Part shown: piece after piece, positions 9,639 to 18,472 of the stretch | Layout of the letters: each line of letters begins with the position of its first letter | Numbering within the stretch: position 1 is the stretch's first letter | Assembly: GCF_015476655.1 (NCBI RefSeq) | Contig: NZ_JABFHF010000012.1 | Coordinates: 104,094 to 168,093, forward strand | Direction of reading: 5' to 3' | DNA from: Aquiflexum lacus | Lineage (GTDB): Bacteria > Bacteroidota > Bacteroidia > Cytophagales > Cyclobacteriaceae | Length of the DNA stretch: 64,000 bases | The notes under the pieces: model-generated | Databases searched by the model: none | Told to the model about the DNA's origin: nothing | The model's input: only the letters and a program-made list of their open reading frames with translations | Translations under genes and position numbers: made by a program

Positions 9639-9970
9639 CAAAACATATTACCGAAATCCATCCCCGGAATATTTGGCATCATTCCATCTGTTGCGGATTT
9701 TAATTCGTCTTTGATTTTTACTTCAATCTGCTCCATGGCTGTATTGGTTGCAGCCACTATCAGGTCGGTCAGCATTTCTTTATCAGACAAATTGACCAAA
9801 GAGTCGTCCATTTCAATTTTCACTACTTTTCTGTTGCCATTGACGGTCACTTTGACTAGACCTGCGCCAGACTCCCCTTCTACTGTAAGATAAACAAGTT
9901 TAGCTTGGGCATCTTTGATTTTAGCCTGTGCTTCCTTTACCTTGTTCATGATACTCATTATATCTAACAT
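9638..9970 (-). CDS. YbaB/EbfC family nucleoid-associated protein
   Basis: A 110-residue protein beginning MLDIMSIMNKVKEAQAKIKD, the typical YbaB N-terminal helix; the start at 9970 is chosen for this over an in-frame codon 24 bp upstream. The core has VKVTVNGNRKVVKIEMDDSL and a C-terminal helix with AATNTAMEQIEVKIKDEL. Family members are small dimeric DNA-binding proteins that coat and bridge the nucleoid. It forms a two-gene unit with the following glycosyltransferase. Confidence 0.9.
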   Translation of the reverse strand: MLDIMSIMNKVKEAQAKIKDAQAKLVYLTVEGESGAGLVKVTVNGNRKVVKIEMDDSLVNLSDKEMLTDLIVAATNTAMEQIEVKIKDELKSATDGMMPNIPGMDFGNMF

Positions 9971-10313
9971 ATCATCAAATTTAGTTTGCCACAAATATAC
10001 AGTATTTCATTTCAGTTGATAAAAGAAACTCGGCTTGTCATTTTAATTCCTTAAAATACCGGTAGACTTAAAATCCACCAAACCCCAAAAGCTTCAAATA
10101 AATCACTAAAAAGGCTAACAGATTTTTCCGTATGCCTTAAATAGAAAATAAATGGGATTCAATCGTTCCAATGATTTTCTTTTAAAAGAACAAAGGTCAA
10201 AATAATATTTTTTATATATAAATCATTATAAAATTTTATGTATATTATGAAACATTTTTCAATGAATTTCGAATTCTTTAATTAAACAACAACATCCTAA
10301 ACTTAAGGTATTT
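9971..10313. other. AT-rich divergent intergenic region
   Basis: 343 bp between ybaB (minus) and a small hypothetical gene (plus). It is strongly AT-rich near 10195-10260, probably promoter DNA for the plus-strand gene. No ORF, repeat or RNA gene was recognised. Confidence 0.5.
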
Positions 10314-10595
10314 ATGAAACTCGTAGAAAAAATCAGCAAGGAACAAATCATAGATTTGAAATTCTGCAAAAAAGAAGTTTTAGAGGACGAAATGGCGCGC
10401 AGAAAACGAAATTTTGATTTGATGAGAGCGCAGGCATTGGGTAACCTTTTAAGGAGTAAAGTAAATATCACTTTTGAAACCGCAGATGAAAAAATATACC
10501 AAGTAAATACCACAGTATGGGCGGTGGGCAACCAATTTGTTTCACTCAAGTGCAATACCTATATACCCATCAATTCCATTCTGGAAATTGACTAA
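10314..10595 (+). CDS. Small hypothetical protein
   Basis: A 93-residue protein, lysine- and glutamate-rich in the first 40 residues (EVLEDEMARRKRNFDLMRAQ), then a predicted beta-rich half (SKVNITFETADEKIYQ, VWAVGNQFVSLKCN, IPINSILEID). The second half could be a small beta-barrel comparable to YrhB/DUF-type cytosolic domains, but I do not recognise a family. There is no signal peptide. It is flanked by ybaB (divergent) and hisS (convergent). Codon use resembles its neighbours, so it is probably a real gene. Confidence 0.7.
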   Translation: MKLVEKISKEQIIDLKFCKKEVLEDEMARRKRNFDLMRAQALGNLLRSKVNITFETADEKIYQVNTTVWAVGNQFVSLKCNTYIPINSILEID

Positions 10596-10649
10596 AATTA
10601 TGAGGACTGTCAAAAAAAGACTATCCTTCTAATTCAATATATAAGCGCT

Positions 10650-12017
10650 TTATACAATTTTATCAATAGCTTCTTCAAGATGCATTGAATCCTGCTGACC
10701 GGTAGCAAGGTTTTTTAAGCTGATCATACCTTTATTGATTTCATCATCTCCAAGCACTATCACATAAGGAATCCCTTTTTTATCCGCATAAGAAAACTGT
10801 TTTTTGATTTTGGTGATTTCAGGAAAAAGTTCTGAAATTACCCCATTGGTTCTCAATTTATTCAAGACTTTTAGACCATAATCAAAACCTTTCTCATCGA
10901 AATGGGTGATTAAAACCTTGGTTCTATCGAAGTTTTCTTCCGGAAAAATACCTAATTCATCCATGACATCGTAAAGCCTGTCCACACCAAAGGAAAAACC
11001 AACCCCGGAAACACCATCAAGGCCAAATACTCCAGTAAGATCATCATACCTGCCGCCACCACTGACCGAACCAATAGATACATTGTTGACCTTCACTTCA
11101 AAAATCGCTCCTGTATAATAGCTCAATCCTCTTGCCAATACCACATCGAAATCAACATGTTCTTCATTTTCTCCATAAGTCTGCAACAGATCAAATACTT
11201 CCTCTAATTCTTGTAAGCCTTTTAGGCCGATATCTGAGGCAGATAAAAAATCCTTCAAAAATTCAAGTTTTTCTTGATTGGATTGCTTCAGGTGGATGAC
11301 AGGCTCCAATTTCTCAATGGCGGTTTGTTCAAAATTCCTCTGCAACAATTCCTCCTGCACTTTTTCCCAACCTATTTTGTCCAATTTATCAATCGCCACG
11401 CACAATTCACCCTCTCTGCCCTTTTCGCCAATTACTTCAGACAACCCAGTAAGTATTTTCCGGTTATTTATTTTAATACTGTAATCTGTAATGCCCAGAT
11501 TCGCAAATACCCTTTTGATCATGAGCAGGATTTCGAGTTCACAGACCAAGCTGTCAGTACCCACTACATCCGCATCACATTGATAAAACTCCCTGTACCT
11601 TCCTCTCTGAGGTCTATCAGCCCTCCAAACAGGTTGGATCTGAAATCTTTTGAATGGAAAAGTAATGTCATTTCGATTCATTACGACATATCTTGCAAAA
11701 GGAACGGTCAGGTCATATCGTAGGCCTTTTTCGGACAGCTTTGGAAGAACCATAGAAGTACCTGATTCAACATCTCCCCCCTCCAAATTCTTTAGAAAAT
11801 TTCCACTGTTTAAAATCTTAAACAGCAACTGATCTCCCTCATCACCATATTTTCCTGTTAAGGTACTTAGGTTTTCCATGGCCGGTGTTTCTAATTGCTG
11901 AAACCCAAAAAGCTTAAAAGTATCCTTGATAGTTTCCAAAATAAAATTTCTTCTAGCCATCTGTAATGGCCCAAAATCTCTCGTTCCTTTTGGCAGGCTT
12001 GGTTTCTGAACAGACAT
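10650..12017 (-). CDS. hisS: Histidine--tRNA ligase
   Basis: A 455-residue class II aminoacyl-tRNA synthetase that charges tRNA-His. Motif 1 lies near residues 5-60 (LPKGTRDFGPLQMARRNFIL). Motif 2 is visible as QIQPVWRADRPQRGRYREFY, the histidine-specific HisA peptide as ARGLSYYTGAIFEV, and motif 3 as GVGFSFGVDRL. The C-terminal anticodon-binding alpha/beta domain runs from about residue 360 (TKVLITHFDEKG). Length and motifs are complete. The gene is divergent from a 47-residue basic protein gene; a TAACTTTG element 20 bp upstream fits a Bacteroidota promoter. Confidence 0.98.
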   Translation of the reverse strand: MSVQKPSLPKGTRDFGPLQMARRNFILETIKDTFKLFGFQQLETPAMENLSTLTGKYGDEGDQLLFKILNSGNFLKNLEGGDVESGTSMVLPKLSEKGLRYDLTVPFARYVVMNRNDITFPFKRFQIQPVWRADRPQRGRYREFYQCDADVVGTDSLVCELEILLMIKRVFANLGITDYSIKINNRKILTGLSEVIGEKGREGELCVAIDKLDKIGWEKVQEELLQRNFEQTAIEKLEPVIHLKQSNQEKLEFLKDFLSASDIGLKGLQELEEVFDLLQTYGENEEHVDFDVVLARGLSYYTGAIFEVKVNNVSIGSVSGGGRYDDLTGVFGLDGVSGVGFSFGVDRLYDVMDELGIFPEENFDRTKVLITHFDEKGFDYGLKVLNKLRTNGVISELFPEITKIKKQFSYADKKGIPYVIVLGDDEINKGMISLKNLATGQQDSMHLEEAIDKIV

Positions 12018-12037
12018 GTTTTATTTTTAATTTTGGC

Positions 12038-12045
12038 CAAAGTTA
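12038..12045 (-). promoter_or_regulatory. Candidate Bacteroidota -7 element for hisS
   Basis: On the minus strand TAACTTTG matches TAnnTTTG exactly and ends 20 bp before the hisS ATG, the same spacing as for typA and hipB here. No clear -33 TTG was found at the usual 19-21 nt distance. Confidence 0.45.
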
Positions 12046-12066
12046 AGTAAAATCAAAATTTTATTT

Positions 12067-12074
12067 TAATTTTG
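12067..12074 (+). promoter_or_regulatory. Candidate -7 element for the 47-residue protein gene
   Basis: TAATTTTG matches TAnnTTTG exactly and lies 34 bp before the ATG at 12109. The hisS element is back to back with it on the other strand, so this 90-bp gap looks like a divergent promoter pair. The -33 element is unclear. Confidence 0.4.
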
Positions 12075-12108
12075 CACCTCATTTGAGACAATATAAACAG
12101 ATAAGACG

Positions 12109-12252
12109 ATGGCTGTTACTACTTTAAAAAGAAAATTGAGAAGAAAGAGACAAGGTCAGAAGACAAGAGTTATAAAAATCAAACAATTGAGTGCCAAGCC
12201 GGTAATCAAAAATGTAGATATCGAAGAACTGAAAAAATCCTTTGAAAAATAA
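12109..12252 (+). CDS. 47-residue highly basic protein, unrecognised conserved-looking family
   Basis: ATG at 12109 opens a 47-codon frame ending TAA at 12252. The N-terminal half is very basic (TLKRKLRRKRQGQKTRVIKI); the C-terminal half is IKQLSAKPVIKNVDIEELKK. The product resembles short ribosomal or RNA-binding tails, and from memory similar short proteins occur in related Cytophagales, but I cannot name a family. A -7 promoter match lies upstream and an intrinsic terminator 32 bp after the stop, so it forms a self-contained monocistronic gene. The basic charge suggests nucleic-acid or ribosome association, which is inference only. Confidence 0.7.
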   Translation: MAVTTLKRKLRRKRQGQKTRVIKIKQLSAKPVIKNVDIEELKKSFEK

Positions 12253-12284
12253 TTCAAGACCACTCTTTGGCAAGAAATAGAAAA

Positions 12285-12310
12285 GGCAACGTAATGACGT
12301 TGTCTTTTTT
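12285..12310 (+). terminator. Intrinsic terminator of the 47-residue protein gene
   Basis: GGCAACGT (12285-12292) pairs with ACGTTGTC (12297-12304, one G-T pair) around a 4-nt loop and is followed by six T. It ends the short monocistronic transcript. Confidence 0.75.
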
Positions 12311-12393
12311 ATTTTGAGTTTATTCAACCCACCTGTTCTTTAGCCTAGTTTGTATTGAAGGTTCGCTATTCTTTAAATAGATGTCAATTCGAA

Positions 12394-12894
12394 TCAAACC
12401 CCTCTTTTTCCCAATTCGACAACTCTTAAATTTTGGACTTTTGCATTGTGGATTTCAAACAACAGCATGGTTCTCATCGCATGAAACCCATGTTGCCCGA
12501 TAGCACCGGGATTCATATAAAGACAGTTTATTGACTTATCATATTCCACTTTGCAAATATGGGAATGACCACAGACCAGTAACTGTAGGTTATTTTCCCT
12601 GATCTTTTCCTTGATTCCTTTGGCATAACGCGGGGGTTTTCCGGCTATATGGATAATTCCAACCTTTAGCCCTTCAATTTCTACCCAAATTTCTTCCGGA
12701 AAAGATTGCCTTGCCATTTGGTCATCAATATTCCCCGTCACAATTCTTCTTGCTTTATCTCTGGGAAGATTTTCCACAACTCTTAAATCTCCAATATCAC
12801 CCGCATGCCAAACCTCATCCACATCTTGCAAATAATCAATGACTTTTTGATCGATATAGCCATGAGAATCAGAGATCAATCCTATTTTTATCAT
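12394..12894 (-). CDS. YfcE/MJ0936-type metallophosphoesterase
   Basis: A 166-residue calcineurin-like phosphoesterase of the small YfcE/MJ0936 group. Metal-binding motifs are complete and in order: LISDSHG (Asp, His), WHAGDIGD (Asp), VTGNIDD (the GNxD motif), IIHIAG and VCGHSHICK (GHxH-type). These enzymes hydrolyse phosphodiesters or phosphate monoesters using two metal ions; the natural substrate is not known. It is a single gene between the small basic protein and the rhodanese gene. Confidence 0.9.
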   Translation of the reverse strand: MIKIGLISDSHGYIDQKVIDYLQDVDEVWHAGDIGDLRVVENLPRDKARRIVTGNIDDQMARQSFPEEIWVEIEGLKVGIIHIAGKPPRYAKGIKEKIRENNLQLLVCGHSHICKVEYDKSINCLYMNPGAIGQHGFHAMRTMLLFEIHNAKVQNLRVVELGKRGV

Positions 12895-12967
12895 TTCAGA
12901 TAGTTTTATTGATTAGTTTTGTGGTAAAGAAATATATAATTTATTATAAAAATAAACTGTCTAGATA

Positions 12968-13378
12968 ATGAATCCTGTAACTAAAATTTTGACTTTACTG
13001 TTTTTCCTTAGCTTGGTAAGCCCCACGCAACAGCTGTTTGCACAGGATGGTGCCCCAAAATTGACTCCCTCAGAATTTGAGGTGCAGTCTAAAAAGAAAA
13101 AAAAGAATGTAATCCTTGATATCAGAACACCTGACGAAACAGCAGAAGGTCACATTGATGGTGCTACATTTATTGATTTTCTGGGAGGAGATTTTGAACA
13201 GGAAATCAGCAAATTAAATAAAAGAAGGACCTATTATGTATACTGCCGTTCGGCCAAAAGGACAATACCTGCCACTGAAAAAATGATGGAAATGGGATTT
13301 AAAAATGTTTACATGCTGGAAGGTGGACTTAATAATTGGATGGAAAAGGGTAAGCCTATTAAAGTCCCTGAAAAGTAA
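12968..13378 (+). CDS. Secreted rhodanese-domain protein
   Basis: A 136-residue protein with a signal peptide (cleavage probably after LFAQ, about residue 26) and one rhodanese domain. NVILDIRTPDETAEGHIDGA is the N-terminal rhodanese motif, and YVYCRSAKRT carries the active-site Cys in a C-x4-R loop; GGLNNW near the end is the usual closing motif. It is presumably a periplasmic sulfurtransferase or persulfide carrier. It precedes pdhB by 125 bp on the same strand. Confidence 0.9.
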   Translation: MNPVTKILTLLFFLSLVSPTQQLFAQDGAPKLTPSEFEVQSKKKKKNVILDIRTPDETAEGHIDGATFIDFLGGDFEQEISKLNKRRTYYVYCRSAKRTIPATEKMMEMGFKNVYMLEGGLNNWMEKGKPIKVPEK

Positions 13379-13503
13379 AAACTCAAGAAAAACCAATTCT
13401 ACTTTTATAAAACCAAAATAAAAATAACAGGCCATTCACCAAAGGTAGTTTTGGAATTGAGGGATTCCTTCCTATTTTTACCATCGAAAATATTGTTCAA
13501 ACA

Positions 13504-14481
13504 ATGAGAGTAATTCAGTATAGAGAAGCTTTAAGAGAAGCCATGTCAGAGGAAATGAGACGCGATAAAAACGTGTTTCTCATGGGTGAAGAGGTGGCAG
13601 AATATAACGGTGCCTACAAGGTATCCCAAGGTATGTTGGATGAGTTTGGCCCCGATCGTGTCATTGATACACCAATAGCAGAGCTTGGATTTGCCGGTTT
13701 AGGTGTAGGGGCTGCGATGAACGGATTGAGACCCATCATCGAGTTCATGACCTTCAACTTTTCGCTGGTAGCTATTGATCAGATAGTGAATTCTGCAGCA
13801 AAAATGCTCGCAATGTCAGGAGGTGCCTATAATGTCCCAATTGTATTCAGAGGTGCTACCGGAAATGCAGGACAACTTGGTGCAACCCACTCTTCAAACT
13901 TTGAAAATTGGTTTGCCAATACCCCTGGTCTAAAAGTAGTAGTCCCATCCAATCCATATGATGCCAAGGGCCTTTTAAAAGCTTCTATCAGAGATAATGA
14001 CCCTGTCATATATATGGAATCAGAATTGATGTACGGCGATAAGGGTGAAGTTCCCGAAGCGGAATATCTTTTACCAATCGGAGTAGCTGATATTAAAAGA
14101 AAAGGTAAAGATGTTACCATTGTGTCTTTTGGTAAAATGATGAAAGTAGCATTGGAAGCTGCTGAAGAATTGGCAAAAGATGGGATTGAAGCAGAGGTGA
14201 TAGATTTAAGAACTGTCAGACCAATTGATTATGCGGCTGTAGTTGAATCCGTTAAAAAAACCAATAGATGTGTGGTCGTAGAGGAAGCTAATCCTTTAGC
14301 AGCAATTTCATCCGAAATCACCTATCATCTCCAAAGAAATGCTTTTGATTATTTGGACGCTCCTGTTATAAGGGTAAACTCGATGGATATTCCTTTGAGT
14401 TATGCTCCTACCTATATAGATGCAACTTTACCAAATGTGAAAAGAACACTGGATGCTGTAAAGCAGGTAATGTATAAATAA
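13504..14481 (+). CDS. pdhB: Pyruvate dehydrogenase E1 component, beta subunit
   Basis: A 325-residue transketolase-like E1-beta chain. The start of the Pyr domain is REALREAMSEEMRRDKNVFL with GEEVAEYNGAYKVSQGM; the ThDP-contacting region includes DTPIAELGFAGLGVGAAMNG; the C-terminal transketolase domain has TIVSFGKMMKVALEAAEEL and VIDLRTVRPIDYAAV. It pairs with an E1-alpha chain to decarboxylate pyruvate and acetylate lipoyl-E2. No pdhA or E2 gene is adjacent, so the complex is encoded at split loci. A bidirectional terminator follows. Confidence 0.95.
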   Translation: MRVIQYREALREAMSEEMRRDKNVFLMGEEVAEYNGAYKVSQGMLDEFGPDRVIDTPIAELGFAGLGVGAAMNGLRPIIEFMTFNFSLVAIDQIVNSAAKMLAMSGGAYNVPIVFRGATGNAGQLGATHSSNFENWFANTPGLKVVVPSNPYDAKGLLKASIRDNDPVIYMESELMYGDKGEVPEAEYLLPIGVADIKRKGKDVTIVSFGKMMKVALEAAEELAKDGIEAEVIDLRTVRPIDYAAVVESVKKTNRCVVVEEANPLAAISSEITYHLQRNAFDYLDAPVIRVNSMDIPLSYAPTYIDATLPNVKRTLDAVKQVMYK

Positions 14482-14544
14482 AATAAATGAATTTAATTGA
14501 CTGAGGGACTAAGCCCTGAAAGCTAGTTGGTCAAAAAAGTATAT

Positions 14545-14580
14545 CAGAAAAAACCACGTGGTAATCCATGTGGTTTTTTT
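14545..14580. terminator. Bidirectional terminator between pdhB and a convergent TonB receptor gene
   Basis: AACCACGTGG (14552-14561) pairs with CCATGTGGTT (14566-14575) with one G-T pair and a 4-nt loop; an A-run precedes and a T-run of seven follows, so it can serve both convergent transcripts. Confidence 0.8.
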
Positions 14581-14609
14581 ATAACTATTACCCAATCAAC
14601 TAAACCGTC

Positions 14610-17126
14610 TTAGTTGTTATTCATGACGGCACCGGCGCCGCTTTCAGATCCTTCTTTCAAATCGTCATTGGAAACTCCTCTTTTTTTCCTTCTGGAAGGT
14701 TCCATGGTCAACTTTCCAATTCTATAGGAGAAATTGACTTTGAAATTCATATTTCTTAAACCAATAGTACTTTGCTGCATAATGGTTGGTGTGTACAACT
14801 CATTCCTGATGGTAAATTCTTTAGTAAAAAAGTTCTCCGCACCAAATCCTATACTCCCTCTTTTTTCATTGAATTGCTTGTTCAGGTTAAGTCCATAGAC
14901 ACCAAAGCCACCTGCTGTACCCTGTAACTGAACCTGTCTGCCCCTTGCAAAAGTAAAACTCTGAATTTGCCAGTTATTAGGAAGGGAGTAGTTGGCAAAA
15001 AGCCTTCCGCTCAAAACAAAGCCTTCGTTAGAGGCTGCATATAATGGATCATCAAGTCCATTATCCAATCTCGCATAATAACCATCAACACTTCCATTTA
15101 AGGAGAATTTACCTGATAAGTTCACATTTGAGAAGATAGAGAACCCGTAGGCTTTTTCTTGTCCGATGTTTTCAAAAGTTGTAAAGATGATATCGTCATC
15201 CAGTACGGTTCTTACAGGCTGAATAGACCCTGATGTATTTCTGAAATAAGAGGTGAAGTTCAAAGATGAGCCTTTAAAGAAGGTGCTATACGACATTTCA
15301 TAGTTATCTGTCAATTCAGGATCCAACAAAGGATTCCCTTGGCTTATCTGCTGCGGGTTAGCAGCATTGATATTTGGATTCAAGAAGTTTAAAGATGGTC
15401 TTTGCACCCTTCTGTTGTAGGCAGCTTTGATCATATTTCCTTTGGCCAATTTACGGCTCAGGTTTACACTTGGAACCCAAAGGCCAAAAGATGGGATATC
15501 TGCGGCCATTTCAGAGTTCCTGAAATCTGCGGAGATATTGGTATATTCGTACCTCATACCTGCCTTCAATGAATATTTTTCAAGGATACTTGTAGTAAGC
15601 GAGGCGTATGCTGCGGTTACATTTTGATCATAACTGAATTCATTTGAAAATCTGACATCAGGATTTTCTACGAATTCACCGTCAGCACCCTCCGCCTCGA
15701 AGTATGCAAAATCAGAGACTGCTTTTCTTAGGATGTTTTTTGCACCATATTCCAAAATCTGATTTTTACCTGTTCCTATTGGAGTCACATAATCCAACTG
15801 AATGGTAAATTCTTGGTTGATGCCCGCATTATTGTTTTTAACCCTGCTTACTATATCATCAAAAGTTCCGTTATAAAGACTATTGATGAAATCATTGGTC
15901 AGATTATTTTGACTGTATAATGCCGAAACACTGAATTCTTTCATCGGCTTCTCATAAGTCCTGGTATAATTGAAATTGAAATCCACATTATTGGAAAGAT
16001 TTGCCACATTGACATCCCTTAACAAGGAATTGATCAAAACATCTTCAAAGAAAGTCTCTGTCAACAATCCGTCCTGATTGTTTCTCATATTCCGGACTCC
16101 AAAACTTAACGAAGAGGTAAGAAAATTGAACTTGTCTATTTCAAAATCCCATCCAAGGTTATATCTACCAAACATCATTCTATTCCTGGTATCAGCTGTT
16201 TGCCTGATATTTAATATAGCTCCATCCGCATTGGTGATATATTGTTGATTTTCAAAAGAACCCAGGATGTTGTAACCGGCCCTTCCAAAGCCACCAAGAG
16301 TCCAAGCCATTTTACCCTTTTTCAAACTGGCATTTAATCCTAAATTAGAACCTCTGAATCCTGCACTGCTATTGATGTTCAAAGATGCTCCTTGAAGATT
16401 ATTCTTTTTCGTAACGATATTGATGACACCACCCGTACCTTCTGCATCATATTTGGCAGATGGGGAAGTGATCACTTCAATGGCTTTGATTTCTTCAGCA
16501 GGTATTTGCTTTAAAGCATCAGCTACATTGGATGCTACGATAGCAGACTGCTTTCCGTTGATCAACACCAGGATATTTGAACTACCCCTCATTGAAACAT
16601 TACCATCCAAATCCACAGAAAGCATCGGTACCCTTCTCATCACATCGGCAGCATCTCCTCCGATAAGGGTTTTATCATTTTCAGCATTATAAATAGTCCT
16701 ATCTACTTTTTCCTCAATCAGGTCTCTTTGACCAATCACTGTTACCTCTTGCAAGGCCACTGCTTCTGTTTCAAGAGAAATAATGTCAAGGTTGATATTG
16801 CTGTTCTGTTCAGTTACCTGAATAATTGGAGAATCGAAGGTCTGAAAACCCATAAAAGTTACCTGTACCTGATATGTTCCGGTACCAAAACCTGTTATAA
16901 TAAATACACCATCAAAGTCAGCAATTGAGCCTACAATGCTCTTTTGAGATTCCACATCTATTAGAGCGACTGCGGCATAAGCCACCGGAGTATCATTTCC
17001 TTTCTCGATGATTTTACCTGTGATTTTGTATACCGGTTTATCATCTTCGGTATTTTGAGCATTCACAGTCTGAATCCCAGTGAGGAGAATCAAACTTGCA
17101 AATAAAAATTGGATAAGCGTTTTCAT
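14610..17126 (-). CDS. TonB-dependent receptor-like outer-membrane protein (CarboxypepD_reg + plug + OMP_b-brl_3 type barrel)
   Basis: An 838-residue protein with signal peptide (about 1-23), a CarboxypepD_reg-like domain (YKITGKIIEKGNDTPVAYAA to about 115), a plug (about 125-235; TLIGGDAADVMRRVPMLSVD, ILVLINGKQSAI, IEVITSPSAKYDAEGTGG) and a large barrel. Its plug and barrel resemble the OMP_b-brl_3 subgroup rather than SusC: no SusD partner is adjacent. The last 35 residues are basic and disordered (RRKKRGVSNDDLKEG) past the barrel, which is unusual because a C-terminal aromatic is expected; the tail may be periplasmic. A divergent LytS/LytTR pair lies upstream. Substrate unknown. Confidence 0.9.
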   Translation of the reverse strand: MKTLIQFLFASLILLTGIQTVNAQNTEDDKPVYKITGKIIEKGNDTPVAYAAVALIDVESQKSIVGSIADFDGVFIITGFGTGTYQVQVTFMGFQTFDSPIIQVTEQNSNINLDIISLETEAVALQEVTVIGQRDLIEEKVDRTIYNAENDKTLIGGDAADVMRRVPMLSVDLDGNVSMRGSSNILVLINGKQSAIVASNVADALKQIPAEEIKAIEVITSPSAKYDAEGTGGVINIVTKKNNLQGASLNINSSAGFRGSNLGLNASLKKGKMAWTLGGFGRAGYNILGSFENQQYITNADGAILNIRQTADTRNRMMFGRYNLGWDFEIDKFNFLTSSLSFGVRNMRNNQDGLLTETFFEDVLINSLLRDVNVANLSNNVDFNFNYTRTYEKPMKEFSVSALYSQNNLTNDFINSLYNGTFDDIVSRVKNNNAGINQEFTIQLDYVTPIGTGKNQILEYGAKNILRKAVSDFAYFEAEGADGEFVENPDVRFSNEFSYDQNVTAAYASLTTSILEKYSLKAGMRYEYTNISADFRNSEMAADIPSFGLWVPSVNLSRKLAKGNMIKAAYNRRVQRPSLNFLNPNINAANPQQISQGNPLLDPELTDNYEMSYSTFFKGSSLNFTSYFRNTSGSIQPVRTVLDDDIIFTTFENIGQEKAYGFSIFSNVNLSGKFSLNGSVDGYYARLDNGLDDPLYAASNEGFVLSGRLFANYSLPNNWQIQSFTFARGRQVQLQGTAGGFGVYGLNLNKQFNEKRGSIGFGAENFFTKEFTIRNELYTPTIMQQSTIGLRNMNFKVNFSYRIGKLTMEPSRRKKRGVSNDDLKEGSESGAGAVMNNN

Positions 17127-17398
17127 AATTTCTTTTGTGATAATGTGGTAATGTTGGACAGTTTACAGCAACAAAGGAATAGCAAGAATAAAACATAAAA
17201 AAATCAAATAGACCAGTGATACACATCCCTCGACCAATATGGTAAAACACCTGACGAATAGGTTTGTTTATAACAAAGACAATATTTTATCTATAAAATT
17301 CGCCATTTCGCCGATGATATCGTGTTATTGGTAGATTCTAGTGGCTTGCAAGCAAAACTTTATTTTAGTTTACATAAAAATTGCCTAATTTAAATGCT

Positions 17399-18472
17399 AT
17401 GCGAGAGAATGCAATCAAGAAAAATATCCCTCTGCTTATCCATGTTTTGGGATGGGCTTTGTTTGGATGCGTCATCTTTGTCCTCTCCCCATTGTCGGCA
17501 GGTGTTGAAAGGCCAAATGTCTTTTGGCTCAAACAAGGCATCAACTTTTCATTATTAATAGGTATATTTTATTTTAATTTTCTTTACTTAATCCCAAGGA
17601 TTCTTTTCAATAACAAAATCTCACTTTTCCTTATCATCAATTTCGTTGCAGGTCTCGCATATGTGGGGTTATTGATTATGTATGACGACTGGACAAATAT
17701 GCAGGAGCTCATGCATAAAGCCTTCAGACCTAATGTGCCTTATTCCCCAAGACCACGTAATTTCTATTGGGACATTTCACAGCTGTTAATATTTTTTATG
17801 GCAGTAGGTATTAGTACCAGCATTGCAGCTGTACAAAAATGGCAGGCTGATGAACAACTCAGGCTCAAGCTTATGGAAGAGCAGGTCAATTCAGAATTGA
17901 CTTACCTCAAAGCTCAGATTAACCCTCATTTCTTTTTTAATACCTTAAATAATATCTATGCGCTGACCAATATCGATGTGGAGAAGGCCAAGAGAGCCCT
18001 TCTCAAGTTGAGCCGAATGATGCGCTATGTGCTTTATGAAACAGAAAAAAACCACACCCTGCTTTCTAAGGAATTGGACTTCCTCAAGGATTTCATCGAA
18101 TTGATGGAAATGAGACTTTCTTCACGGGTCAAACTAAATATTGAAATTCCTGATAAAATTGAAGAAGCGGAAATAGCCCCGATGTTGTTGCTTCCATTTA
18201 TTGAAAATTGCTTCAAGCATGGCATCAGTTCCCAAAAAGAAAGCGAAATTGTTATCTCTCTGAAAAAACAAAACAATAAATTGACTTTAGAAACTCAAAA
18301 CACAATTTTCAACTCTTCCGAGAATACACCAGAAGGAAAATCCAGTGGAATTGGTTTAGTCAATACCATGAGAAGGCTTGAGCTCCTTTATCCCAATAAA
18401 TTTCAATTGACTTTTGACAAAGACAATCCAGAAAACCAATATAAAGTATACCTGAATATTGATCTCAAATGA
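17399..18472 (+). CDS. LytS-like sensor histidine kinase
   Basis: A 357-residue membrane kinase. Four hydrophobic segments fill about residues 8-145 (LLIHVLGWALFGCVIFVL, FSLLIGIFYFNFLYLI, FLIINFVAGLAYVGLLIM, LLIFFMAVGISTSIAAV). The His_kinase domain follows with LKAQINPHFFFNTLNNIYAL, phospho-acceptor His near residue 177, then an HATPase_c region (MLLLPFIENCFKHGIS; SSGIGLVNTMRRL). ATG at 17399 is preferred to a TTG 18 bp upstream. The stop overlaps the start of the response regulator gene (ATGA), so the two proteins form a two-component pair with no separate periplasmic sensor domain. Confidence 0.93.
   Translation: MRENAIKKNIPLLIHVLGWALFGCVIFVLSPLSAGVERPNVFWLKQGINFSLLIGIFYFNFLYLIPRILFNNKISLFLIINFVAGLAYVGLLIMYDDWTNMQELMHKAFRPNVPYSPRPRNFYWDISQLLIFFMAVGISTSIAAVQKWQADEQLRLKLMEEQVNSELTYLKAQINPHFFFNTLNNIYALTNIDVEKAKRALLKLSRMMRYVLYETEKNHTLLSKELDFLKDFIELMEMRLSSRVKLNIEIPDKIEEAEIAPMLLLPFIENCFKHGISSQKESEIVISLKKQNNKLTLETQNTIFNSSENTPEGKSSGIGLVNTMRRLELLYPNKFQLTFDKDNPENQYKVYLNIDLK

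Noticed and set aside
12124..12327. 67-residue minus-strand frame over the small basic gene
   Set aside because: It spans the terminator hairpin and is antisense to the 47-residue gene, which has promoter and terminator in its own direction.
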